The position numbers were made by a program, and so were the translations under genes. A stretch of DNA of 64,000 bases from JAXMEQ01 sp046348225 (GTDB taxonomy: Bacteria; Pseudomonadota; Gammaproteobacteria; Burkholderiales; Burkholderiaceae_C), in NCBI GenBank assembly GCA_046348225.1, contig JAXMEQ010000011.1:23226-87225 (forward strand), given 5' to 3'. The notes below the pieces were generated by a model. It saw only the letters and a program-made list of their open reading frames with translations, made no database searches and was not told where the DNA came from. Below, in pieces: positions 57,288-64,000 of the stretch (the stretch's first letter is position 1; each line of letters opens with the position of its first letter).

Positions 57288-58667
57288 ATGACTGTCTCCA
57301 CGATTGCGGCGTTATCGCCGCTGGACGGCCGCTACGCGGCCAAACTGGCGGCCCTGCGCCCGCTGATGAGCGAACAGGGCTACATGCACCGCCGCGTGCA
57401 GGTGGAAATCGCCTGGTTCATCAGCCTGAGCGACGCGGGTTTCGCCGAATTCAAGCCGCTGAGCCCCGGAGCGCGCACTTACTTGCTGGGGCTGGTGAAG
57501 AATTTCTCCGAAGCCGACGCAGTGGCCATCAAGGAGATCGAGAAGACCACCAATCACGACGTCAAGGCGGTCGAGTACTGGATCAAGTCGAAGTTCGAGG
57601 CCCGGCCCGAGCTCAAGGCGGCCAGCGAATTCGTGCACTTTGCCTGCACCAGCGAAGACATCAACAACACCAGCCACGCGCTGCAGCTCAAGGGCGGGCG
57701 CGACGCCGTGCTGCTGCCGGCGCTGGACACGGTGATCGCCAAGCTGCGCGAGATGGCCCATGCCCATGCCGCCGTGCCCATGCTCAGCCGCACCCACGGC
57801 CAGACTGCCAGCCCCACCACCGTGGGCAAGGAACTGGCCAATGTGGTGGTGCGCCTGGCCGCGGCGCGCGAGCGGATTGCCGGCGTGAAGCTGCTGGCCA
57901 AGATGAACGGCGCCGTGGGCAACTACAACGCCCACCTGTCGGCCTGGCCCGACTTCGACTGGGAAGCGTTCGCCCGCAAGGTGGTGGAGACGCCCGAACC
58001 GCTGGGCCTGGGCCTGACGTTCCAGCAGTACAGCATCCAGATCGAGCCGCACGACTACATGGCCGAGCTGTTCGATGCCGTGGCGCGCGCCAACACCATC
58101 CTGGTGGACCTTTCGCGCGACATCTGGGGCTATGTGAGCCTGGGTTACTTCAAGCAGCGGCTGAAGGCGGGCGAGATCGGCTCGTCGACCATGCCGCACA
58201 AGGTCAATCCGATCGACTTCGAGAACGCCGAAGGCAACCTGGGCCTGGCCAACGCCCTGCTGCGCCACCTGAGCGAGAAGCTGCCCATCAGCCGCTGGCA
58301 GCGCGACCTGACGGACAGTACGGTGCTGCGCAACATGGGCGTGGCGCTGGGCTACGCGGTGCTGGCCTACCAGTCGCTGATGACCGGCCTGAACAAGCTG
58401 GAGCTGAACGAGGAGGCGCTGGCCGACGACCTGGACGCCGCCTGGGAAGTGCTGGCCGAGCCGATCCAGACCGTGATGCGCCGCTACGGCGTGCAGGGCG
58501 CCTACGAAAAGCTCAAGGAAGTCACGCGCGGCAAGACTGTGCGTGCGGAAGACCTGCACGGGCTGATCCGCTCGCTGGAGATTCCGCAGGCCGAGAAGGA
58601 CCGGCTGCTGGCCATGACACCCGCCAGCTACACCGGCAAGGCCGCGGAACTCGCGCGCCGCGCCTGA
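57288..58667 (+). CDS. purB: Adenylosuccinate lyase
   Basis: 459 residues, starting IAALSPLDGRYAAKLAALRP as in the proteobacterial form. CTSEDINNTSHALQLKGG near 120 and the superfamily signature GSSTMPHKVNPIDFENAEGN near 295 with the catalytic serine are present. It acts twice in purine synthesis, releasing fumarate from SAICAR and from adenylosuccinate. The yaeQ gene begins 10 bases later. Confidence 0.98.
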   Translation: MTVSTIAALSPLDGRYAAKLAALRPLMSEQGYMHRRVQVEIAWFISLSDAGFAEFKPLSPGARTYLLGLVKNFSEADAVAIKEIEKTTNHDVKAVEYWIKSKFEARPELKAASEFVHFACTSEDINNTSHALQLKGGRDAVLLPALDTVIAKLREMAHAHAAVPMLSRTHGQTASPTTVGKELANVVVRLAAARERIAGVKLLAKMNGAVGNYNAHLSAWPDFDWEAFARKVVETPEPLGLGLTFQQYSIQIEPHDYMAELFDAVARANTILVDLSRDIWGYVSLGYFKQRLKAGEIGSSTMPHKVNPIDFENAEGNLGLANALLRHLSEKLPISRWQRDLTDSTVLRNMGVALGYAVLAYQSLMTGLNKLELNEEALADDLDAAWEVLAEPIQTVMRRYGVQGAYEKLKEVTRGKTVRAEDLHGLIRSLEIPQAEKDRLLAMTPASYTGKAAELARRA

Positions 58668-58677
58668 ACGGCACGTT

Positions 58678-59238
58678 TTGGCTCTCAAATCCACCATCTT
58701 CAAGGCGGCGCTGCAGATCGCCGACATTGACCACGGCTACTACGCCGACCATGCACTGACGCTGGCGCGCCACCCGAGCGAGACCGACGAGCGCATGATG
58801 ATCCGGCTGGCAGCGCTGGCGCTCAACGCCTACCAGCTGCAAAGCGTGTGCAACGGTGACGGCACGCTGGGCTTCGGCGCTGGCCTGTCTGACCCGGACG
58901 ACCCGGACGTGGTGCTGCGCGACTTCACCGGCCAGGTGCGGCTGTGGATTGAAGTCGGCCAACCCGAGGACAAACCCGTCATCAAGGCCTGTGGCAAGGC
59001 CGACCAGGTGCAGGTGGTGTGCTTCAGCCACGCCGCCGAGATCTGGTGGCGCGGCATCGAGAACAAGCTCACACGACCGCAGAACCTGAGCGTGCTGCGC
59101 GTGCCCACGGCGGCATCGCAGGCGCTGGCGAAGCTGGCCCAGCGCAGCATGCAGCTGCAGGCCACGGTGCAGGAGGGGGTGCTCACGCTGGGCGATGGCG
59201 CCCAGACGGTGGACATCGAGCCCGTGCGGCTGAAGTGA
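58678..59238 (+). CDS. yaeQ: YaeQ family protein
   Basis: 186 residues from a TTG start, which matches family N-termini (MALKSTIFKAALQIADID). Conserved segments: HPSETDERMMIRLAALALNA near 33, QVRLWIEVGQPEDKPVIKAC near 85 and IWWRGIENKLTRPQNLSVLR near 120. YaeQ has a PD-(D/E)XK nuclease-like fold (E33-D-E, E92, Q95, K-type residues) of unproven function. Probably cotranscribed with purB. Confidence 0.92.
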   Translation: MALKSTIFKAALQIADIDHGYYADHALTLARHPSETDERMMIRLAALALNAYQLQSVCNGDGTLGFGAGLSDPDDPDVVLRDFTGQVRLWIEVGQPEDKPVIKACGKADQVQVVCFSHAAEIWWRGIENKLTRPQNLSVLRVPTAASQALAKLAQRSMQLQATVQEGVLTLGDGAQTVDIEPVRLK

Positions 59239-59538
59239 TCACGGCATGGGCCGGCCACAGGCCCAGCAATGGTCAAAGCCGCCCTCCACCGTTTCGCCGC
59301 AGGCACAGACCCAGAGCCGCTGCGGCCGGTGCTGCAGCTCGCGCAGCAGGGCGCGGGCTTGCGGCTCCTGCTCGTCATGGGTCAGCCAGACTTCGGGCAG
59401 GCACTGGTCAGGCGGCAAGTCGCCGGCGACCGAGCCCAGAAAGTAGCGCTGCAGCGTGGCCGGCAGGCCGGCCTGGCACAGCATGTCGACCCACAGCGCG
59501 GCAATGGCGACGTTGGGGGCCTGGGTCAGGCGCAGCAT
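59239..59538 (-). CDS. DUF2007-like protein with C-terminal zinc ribbon
   Basis: 99 residues from ATG 59538. The first half (APNVAIAALWVDMLCQAGLP then EVWLTHDEQEPQARALL) follows the DUF2007 signal-transducer-like fold seen beside metabolic genes. The end, VCACGETVEGGFDHCWACGR, has four cysteines that fit a zinc ribbon. Role unknown. It follows the DUF3717/DUF1289 gene by 4 bases and shares a stop region with yaeQ, the two stop codons being adjacent. Confidence 0.75.
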   Translation of the reverse strand: MLRLTQAPNVAIAALWVDMLCQAGLPATLQRYFLGSVAGDLPPDQCLPEVWLTHDEQEPQARALLRELQHRPQRLWVCACGETVEGGFDHCWACGRPMP

Positions 59539-59542
59539 CGGG

Positions 59543-59977
59543 TCAGGCCGCCGCCGGGTCTTTGGCGTCACGGCCTTCGACCGCGCGCTCGGCGTAGCGG
59601 TTGAAGCGCCAGGCTTCGCTTTGCAGCGTGATGCGGCGCCAGACCTGCCGCTTCTGCGCCGGGCTCATCTCGGGCCAGTGCTGCACTTCCTCGAAGCTGC
59701 GGCCGCAGCCCTTGCACTCGGCGTCGCCCTGGCTGGTGGAGCAGATGGCAATGCAGGGCGTGTCGGGCGTGCTGTCGTACCAGGCCTTCCAGGCGGCATA
59801 GGCCTTGGGCGGGAAGCCCTTTTCGGCGGCCTCGTCCTCGTGGTAGTAGATCATCAGCGCATACACCTCGGCCAGCGCGCGCAACTCGGGGCCGAGCGTG
59901 ACGCCGTCGGGCGACGGTGTCTTCTCGCGCCAGAAGTTGATGGCGGCTTCGATGTCGGTGATGTGGATGGCAGCCAT
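59543..59977 (-). CDS. DUF3717/DUF1289 protein
   Basis: 144 residues from ATG 59977. The N-terminal half (AIHITDIEAAINFWREKTPS ... LAEVYALMIYYHEDEA) matches DUF3717; the C-terminal half (DTPCIAICSTSQGDAECKGC, then GRSFEEVQHWPEMSPAQKRQ) is DUF1289, a cysteine-rich domain of unknown function with three or four metal-binding cysteines. A fusion of both is common in betaproteobacteria. First gene of a two-gene unit. Confidence 0.85.
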   Translation of the reverse strand: MAAIHITDIEAAINFWREKTPSPDGVTLGPELRALAEVYALMIYYHEDEAAEKGFPPKAYAAWKAWYDSTPDTPCIAICSTSQGDAECKGCGRSFEEVQHWPEMSPAQKRQVWRRITLQSEAWRFNRYAERAVEGRDAKDPAAA

Positions 59978-60079
59978 GGGGCCTTCGGGGGGAGGGGCAT
60001 GATAGCGCGGCGCCGCCGCCCGTGCTGGAAGGGGCCGGCCGTAGGACAAACCCGCGAACCGGCCCGTCAGACGCTCACT

Positions 60080-60137
60080 TTTTGATAGCGCCTCACGCAA
60101 TACCGGCGCGGGCTGCAGGCCTGTTTTGCTTGAAGCC
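60080..60137 (-). repeat. Dispersed palindromic repeat, copy 8 (intergenic)
   Basis: TTTTTGATAGC, GCCTCACGCAATACCGGCGC and GGGCTGCAGGCCTGTTTTGC ending TTGAAGCC. The arm is one of the best preserved, but the left side of the core palindrome is lost. Lies between the DUF3717 gene and the riboswitch. Confidence 0.8.
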
Positions 60138-60200
60138 TGTGGAAACTGCTTAGGTGTGGCGGCTTGCCAACGCCCGTCAAGGCTGGTTTAATCCGCTTCA

Positions 60201-60457
60201 CGAAGGGGAGTAGCTCCCCACCGCGGTTGCACAGGGAGGTGCCAAAGGCATCGCAACCATGGTGATCAGCAAGTCGTCAATACGAAGTACTCCTTCCGGC
60301 TTGTTGGGCAAATATCTGCATGACTCCATGCCGAGCAAGACCTTCGATTGGAACCTGGTCCAGGTTTGGTCGAAGTGCGCTTGTGATTTCCCGCGATCAC
60401 AACTCCATTGGCTGAGCCTGTTCCGGTTGTAAATCGATACAACTCGGAGTTTTCGTC
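60201..60457 (+). promoter_or_regulatory. yybP-ykoY manganese riboswitch and expression platform
   Basis: The aptamer runs from CGAAGGGGAGTAGC (60201) to GAGCAAGACCTTCG (60346). P1 is CGAAGG/CCTTCG; the conserved core GTCGTCAATACG and TCCGGCTT lie between, matching the known manganese-sensing class. Downstream, CTTCGA (60342-60347) can instead pair with TCGAAG (60370-60375), excluding P1, and AACTCC (60401-60406) is complementary to GGAGTT (60446-60451) that holds the Shine-Dalgarno site. An inner hairpin GTTGTA/TACAAC (60426-60443) would bring them together. Translational control of the terC gene is inferred. Confidence 0.92.
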
Positions 60458-61165
60458 ATGGAGTTTCTCTCTGCCCCCTGGTGGTCGGCGTTGCTGGCCA
60501 TCATCCTCATTGACCTGGTGCTGGCCGGTGACAACGCGATCGTGATCGCGCTGGCCGCCCGCAACCTGCCCACCCACCTGCAAAAGAAAGCCATCGTCTG
60601 GGGCACCGTCGGCGCCATCGTCGTGCGCTCGGCCATGACGGTCGGCGTGGTCTGGCTGCTCAAGATCCCCGGCCTGATGCTGGTGGGCGGCATTGCGCTG
60701 CTGTGGATTGCCTACAAGCTGATCGCCGACGATGGCGATGGCGACCATGACGGCCCGGTGGCCACCACCTTCTGGGGCGCCATGAAGACCATCGTGATTG
60801 CCGACGCCATCATGGGCGTTGACAACGTGCTCGGCGTGGCCGGCGCGGCGCACGGTTCGTTCGACCTGGTGGTGATCGGCCTGCTGGTCAGCATCCCGAT
60901 CGTGGTATTCGGCAGCACGCTGGTGCTCAAGCTGGTGGAGCGCTTCCCCGCCATCATGTACATCGGCGCGGCCGTGCTGGCTTTCACAGCCGGCAAGATG
61001 ATCGTCAACGAAAAGTTGCTGGCCGAAATCTTCAAGGGCCCGGACACGGTGCACCAGCTGGCCTATTGGGCGGTCTGCGTGCTGGCCATTGTGAGCGTGC
61101 TGCTGGCCGGCTGGCTCAAGAACCGCCGCAGCGGCGAACCGGGCGAACCCGGGCATGCCGCCTGA
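60458..61165 (+). CDS. TerC family membrane protein, riboswitch controlled
   Basis: 235 residues with seven hydrophobic helices. The two acidic TerC motifs are present: LIDLVLAGDNAIVIALAARN near 18 and IVIADAIMGVDNVLGVAG near 112. TerC/Alx/YoaE-type proteins move manganese, and this branch (YjbE-like) loads or exports Mn. The Mn riboswitch just upstream makes a manganese exporter or metalation role very likely. An unknown conserved gene follows by 43 bases. Confidence 0.93.
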   Translation: MEFLSAPWWSALLAIILIDLVLAGDNAIVIALAARNLPTHLQKKAIVWGTVGAIVVRSAMTVGVVWLLKIPGLMLVGGIALLWIAYKLIADDGDGDHDGPVATTFWGAMKTIVIADAIMGVDNVLGVAGAAHGSFDLVVIGLLVSIPIVVFGSTLVLKLVERFPAIMYIGAAVLAFTAGKMIVNEKLLAEIFKGPDTVHQLAYWAVCVLAIVSVLLAGWLKNRRSGEPGEPGHAA

Positions 61166-61208
61166 AACCCTTTTTTCACCGCCCCCAACCTTTTTCAAGG
61201 AGCACATC

Positions 61209-61673
61209 ATGGACAAAATCATTGTGTATGTGGACGATGCCGCCCACGCACAACAACAACTGACCCCCATGAAGAGCCGTGAGCAGACGGGTCGCCCGGC
61301 CGCCGCCACCCACTGGGTGCTGGTGGCCTGCGCGCCCCGGATGACCCACCGCATCAGCAAATGGGTGAGCCACAGCGCGCGCGAGAACTGGCGCGCCAAG
61401 TGGTCCGACAAGCTGTTCGGGGAACTCACGCCGGGCCTGCTGGCCAGTGGCGACACCGTGACGACAGTGCTGGCCAAGGGACCGCTGCCCGAACTGACGG
61501 ACCGCCTCAAGGCGGAGCATGGCACCTCGCGCGTGCTCGACGCACGCCGTCCGAAGTTTGGCCAGGACCTGCCGCCCGTCACGGCCGACCAGCCCGCCCC
61601 GCGCGACAGCCGCTGGGAGGTGCCCGGGGCCGTGCTGGGCATGGGTGCGATGCTGGTGCTGGCGGCCGAGTAA
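61209..61673 (+). CDS. Conserved protein of unknown function next to terC
   Basis: 154 residues from ATG 61209, preceded by AGGAG. It begins MDKIIVYVDDAAHAQQQLTP and contains THWVLVACAPRMTHRISKWV and ENWRAKWSDKLFGELTPGLL, an alpha/beta pattern somewhat like a universal-stress fold, and ends in a hydrophobic stretch VLGMGAMLVLAAE that could be a partial membrane anchor. I recognise no domain. Proximity to the Mn-controlled terC gene suggests common transcription. Confidence 0.75.
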   Translation: MDKIIVYVDDAAHAQQQLTPMKSREQTGRPAAATHWVLVACAPRMTHRISKWVSHSARENWRAKWSDKLFGELTPGLLASGDTVTTVLAKGPLPELTDRLKAEHGTSRVLDARRPKFGQDLPPVTADQPAPRDSRWEVPGAVLGMGAMLVLAAE

Positions 61674-61678
61674 ACCCG

Positions 61679-61696
61679 CCCCCGCAATGGCGGGGG
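61679..61696 (+). terminator. GC hairpin, possible terminator
   Basis: CCCCCGC-AATG-GCGGGGG forms a strong 7-bp stem right after the stop codon of the preceding gene. No T-run follows, so it may only slow transcription or protect the mRNA end. Confidence 0.4.
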
Positions 61697-61714
61697 GTGC
61701 TATGCTCCTCCGCC

Positions 61715-62068
61715 ATGAAGCTCCTCTCGAAATGGCTGCTCAGCGCCGCGGCGCTGCTGCTGGTGGCCTATATTTACCCGGGCGTCGCGGTCAAGAGCTT
61801 TGGCGCCGCGCTGGTGGCCGCATTCGTTCTCGGTCTGCTGAACACGGTGGTGCGGCCTGTGCTGGTGGTGCTCACGCTGCCAGTGACGCTGGTCACGCTG
61901 GGCCTGTTCATGTTCGTGATCAACGCGCTCATGTTCTGGGCTGCGGCGTCGTTGCTGGACGGCTTTCATGTCAACGGCTTCCTGGCCGCGCTGCTGGGCT
62001 CGCTGATCTATTCGGTGCTGGGGCTGGTGATTGAATCAGCGCTCGAGCGCCTGTTCCCGAAGCAGTGA
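61715..62068 (+). CDS. Phage holin family 4 (YvlD-type) membrane protein
   Basis: 117 residues with four hydrophobic helices; conserved LLNTVVRPVLVVLTLPVTLV near 42 and LFMFVINALMFWAAASLLDG near 64. Despite the Pfam name this family is chromosomal and not linked to phage here. Function unknown. Its last 33 bases overlap the 3' end of the convergent M48 protease gene. Confidence 0.9.
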   Translation: MKLLSKWLLSAAALLLVAYIYPGVAVKSFGAALVAAFVLGLLNTVVRPVLVVLTLPVTLVTLGLFMFVINALMFWAAASLLDGFHVNGFLAALLGSLIYSVLGLVIESALERLFPKQ

Positions 62069-63622
62069 CTCCACCCGCCGGGTGCGGGTGTCAATGATGG
62101 ACGCCTCGATGTGGTCGGCCCCGAGCGTGCCGCCACGCGCCATGCTGCGAGCCAGTTCCTGCGCGGCCTTGAACCGGTCGATTGCCGCGGCGTAGTCCAG
62201 CAGCGCCACCTGGGCTTCCGCCTCGGCACGGATGGCGCGCAAGGGCCGGTTTTGCGCGGCGTCGCTGGCCGCCAGCAGCTGCCAGGCCGCCGCGTCGCGC
62301 GGGTGCAGTGCCACCCAGGTCTGCAAGTGCTGCGCGGCTTCGGCCGGCTGACCGGCTCGCAGCCGTGCCTGGGCATGGAGCAATACATCCGGACGGCCGG
62401 AGGCCTGCGCCGGCAGCAGGCTGACCGCGCGCGGGGCATCGCCTGCGGCCAGCGCGATCTCGGCCACCAGCAACCGCGCCAGACGCGTCCCGGCAGCGTC
62501 GGCGCGCGTGAGTGCCGCAAGGCCTGCTGCCAACTGGCCAGCCTGTGCCGTGTCGCGCAGCTTGAGGCTGGCCAGCGCGGCGCCGTACAGCGCGCCGGCC
62601 TGGCGCGCCGGGGACTGGCCAGGCAACGCCGCCGACGAGGCTTCGGCCACACGCGCACGCAGTGCGTCCACCCCGGCGCCGGACAGCACCCGCGCCCGCG
62701 CGGTGACCATGGCGTGTTCGAACGACAGCGCCGGCGGTGTGGCGCTGCGCCCTGCCAGCTGCTGGCGTGCCTGCATGTCGGCCATGCGTTCGGTCGTCAT
62801 GGGGTGTGAGCGCAGGTACGGAAACGCACCGTTGTCATTGAGGCGCGAGGCCTGCTGCAGCTTGTCAAACATGGTGACGAAGCCCGCCGGCTCAAAGCCC
62901 GCCTGCGCCATCACCGCGTAGCCCACGCGGTCGGCCTCGCGCTCCATGTCGCGCGAGAAGTTGAGCTGGTTCTGCATGGCCAGCGCCTGGCTGCCGGCCA
63001 GCACCGCATTGGCGGCATCGGGGTTCTTGCTGGCGGCAATGGCACCCAGGATCATGGCGCCGATCATCAGTGGCGTCTGCCGGTTCTGCTGGGTGATGAG
63101 CCTGGAAATGTGACGCTGCGTGACGTGGCTGAGTTCGTGGGCCAGAACCGAGGCCAGCTCGTCACGGCTGGAGACCGCAGCGATCAGGCCGAGGTGCAGG
63201 CCAAGGTAACCGCCGGGCAGCGCAAAGGCGTTGATGCTGCGGTCCTTGCCCAGCAGCACCTCCCAGGCGAAGCGCTGGTCCAGCTCGGCGCTGAGCTCGC
63301 CGCGCTGCCGCGCCGCTGCCAGCAGTGGTTGCCAGATGCCCTGCACATACTCCGACAGTACCGGATCGTCGATGTAGTCCGGGTCGCGGTAGAGCTCCCG
63401 CGCAATCCGCTCGCCCAGCCGGCGCTCGGCTGCGGTGGCCATTTCACTGCCGTCGCCGAGGGTGGGCAGCTGGGCTGGCGCACCGGCCGGAAGCAGGCCG
63501 CCAGTTGCTATCAAAATGATAGCGGCCCACGCAATAACGGTGCGGGCCAAGGGTCGATCGGTCCATCTTCGGCGTAACGTGGTGGGACCCTGGCGACACG
63601 GGCAGTCTCGGGGGCTGGGCAT
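62036..63622 (-). CDS. M48 family metalloprotease with TPR-like C-terminus (BepA-like)
   Basis: 528 residues from ATG 63622. After a signal peptide comes the zinc protease domain with HELSHVTQRHISRLI near 158 (HExxH), a third ligand in MEREADRVGYAVMAQAGFEP near 215 and NDNGAFPYLRSHPMTTERMA near 247. The last ~200 residues are alanine-rich helical repeats of TPR type. BepA-like proteases control outer membrane protein assembly and LptD maturation in the periplasm. The hydrophobic core of the signal peptide (TVIAWAAIILIATG) is encoded by a dispersed repeat. The 3' end overlaps the holin-family gene. Confidence 0.93.
   Translation of the reverse strand: MPSPRDCPCRQGPTTLRRRWTDRPLARTVIAWAAIILIATGGLLPAGAPAQLPTLGDGSEMATAAERRLGERIARELYRDPDYIDDPVLSEYVQGIWQPLLAAARQRGELSAELDQRFAWEVLLGKDRSINAFALPGGYLGLHLGLIAAVSSRDELASVLAHELSHVTQRHISRLITQQNRQTPLMIGAMILGAIAASKNPDAANAVLAGSQALAMQNQLNFSRDMEREADRVGYAVMAQAGFEPAGFVTMFDKLQQASRLNDNGAFPYLRSHPMTTERMADMQARQQLAGRSATPPALSFEHAMVTARARVLSGAGVDALRARVAEASSAALPGQSPARQAGALYGAALASLKLRDTAQAGQLAAGLAALTRADAAGTRLARLLVAEIALAAGDAPRAVSLLPAQASGRPDVLLHAQARLRAGQPAEAAQHLQTWVALHPRDAAAWQLLAASDAAQNRPLRAIRAEAEAQVALLDYAAAIDRFKAAQELARSMARGGTLGADHIEASIIDTRTRRVESLLREQALER
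63507..63551 (-). repeat. Dispersed palindromic repeat, copy 9 (inside the M48 protease gene)
   Basis: Core GCTATCAAAATGATAGC at 63507-63523 followed by GGCCCACGCAATAACGGTGC and GGGCC. Translated on the minus strand as the membrane-spanning core of the signal peptide. Confidence 0.85.
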
Positions 63623-63687
63623 GGTCGTATGATGCGCCTCGGACGTGTAGGTTCTGTAAACGATTTTTACCGGCGTGCAACGCAGCG

Positions 63688-64000
63688 ATGAGCGCACTGA
63701 CCCATTTTGACGCACAAGGCCAGGCCCACATGGTGGATGTGGGAGACAAGGCCAGCACACGCCGTGTGGCCGTCGCGTGCGGCCGCATCACCATGCAGGC
63801 CGCGACCTTCGCACTGGTGGAAAGCGGCACGGCCCGAAAAGGCGATGTGCTGGGCATCGCGCGGATTGCAGGGATCCAGGCCGCCAAGAAGACCAGTGAC
63901 CTGATACCCCTGTGCCATCCGCTGGCCCTCTCGCATGTTGCGGTGGAATTCGAATTGCTGCCCGAGGTGCCGGCGGTGTCATGCACGGCGCGCGCCGAGA
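63688..64000 (+). CDS. moaC: Molybdenum cofactor biosynthesis protein MoaC, 5' part
   Basis: About 104 residues before the window ends. MSALTHFDAQGQAHMVDVGD and KASTRRVAVACG open the protein, and KKTSDLIPLCHPLALSHVAV near 67 is the MoaC signature with catalytic residues. With MoaA it makes cyclic pyranopterin monophosphate. The divergent M48 gene starts 65 bases away. The 3' part lies outside the window. Confidence 0.96.
   Translation, partial: MSALTHFDAQGQAHMVDVGDKASTRRVAVACGRITMQAATFALVESGTARKGDVLGIARIAGIQAAKKTSDLIPLCHPLALSHVAVEFELLPEVPAVSCTARAE

Noticed and set aside
61715..62068. Prophage remnant, because of the holin-like gene.
   Set aside because: The family is widespread in chromosomes, and no other phage gene, att site or GC change surrounds it.

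Overview
The window reads as chromosomal DNA of a high-GC betaproteobacterium, most likely family Comamonadaceae (Rhodoferax/Polaromonas/Acidovorax-like). The support is inference from gene content and order (pyk-pgk, dprA-smg, yajC-secD-secF, one-chain indolepyruvate oxidoreductase, glnE, purB), very dense packing with start/stop overlaps, and two kinds of short dispersed repeats of a type I associate with that family. I see no rRNA, tRNA, CRISPR array, IS element or prophage.

Layout. 1-6.1 kb: 5' part of pyruvate kinase, a fatty acid desaturase, phosphoglycerate kinase, an AzlCD amino acid exporter coupled to fmt, a lipoprotein and def. 6.2-10.4 kb: a LysM protein, dprA, smg and a secreted lipoprotein, closed by two back-to-back terminators. 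10.4-20.8 kb: a DUF1631 protein with a large Gly-rich insert, secF-secD-yajC, and a giant indolepyruvate ferredoxin oxidoreductase divergent from an Lrp/AsnC regulator. 20.8-23.4 kb: a less GC-rich accessory island with two paralogous small lipoproteins, an unknown periplasmic protein and a second copy of the last ~105 bp of the lrp gene. 23.4-27.4 kb: PhoX phosphatase behind a PHO box, then an MliC-like lipoprotein coupled to mltA, and a 47-aa membrane protein. 27.4-37.9 kb: an apparent yhdP - nitrilase-like amidase - sensor kinase - FixJ-type regulator operon, and divergent glnE. 37.9-45.4 kb: a CecR-like TetR repressor with a full RND efflux operon, and an acyltransferase. 45.5-56.5 kb: rfaE2, a ferritin-like protein, then a photolyase/DUF2256/glutathione peroxidase group and an unbroken chain of coupled genes (FAD oxidoreductase, DUF1365, Cfa-like methyltransferase, chalcone-isomerase-like, MFS, DUF3833, SDR, NTF2-like). 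This gene set is known elsewhere as a singlet-oxygen/light-stress lipid module, but its usual regulator is absent here. 56.5-64 kb: GST, purB, yaeQ, DUF2007, DUF3717/DUF1289, a Mn riboswitch with TerC, an unknown conserved protein, a holin-4-family membrane protein, an M48 protease and the start of moaC.

The most unusual signal is a dispersed ~17-65 bp repeat (core palindrome of the form GCTAT-N7-ATAGC, often followed by a GC-rich arm) present about nine times. Seven copies lie inside or across coding genes and are translated. In two genes (the chalcone-isomerase-like protein and the M48 protease) the repeat encodes the hydrophobic part of the signal peptide; in the former it also supplies the start codon and the stop codon of the upstream gene. 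The second notable structure is the lrp-tail/lipoprotein island at 20.7-23.2 kb.
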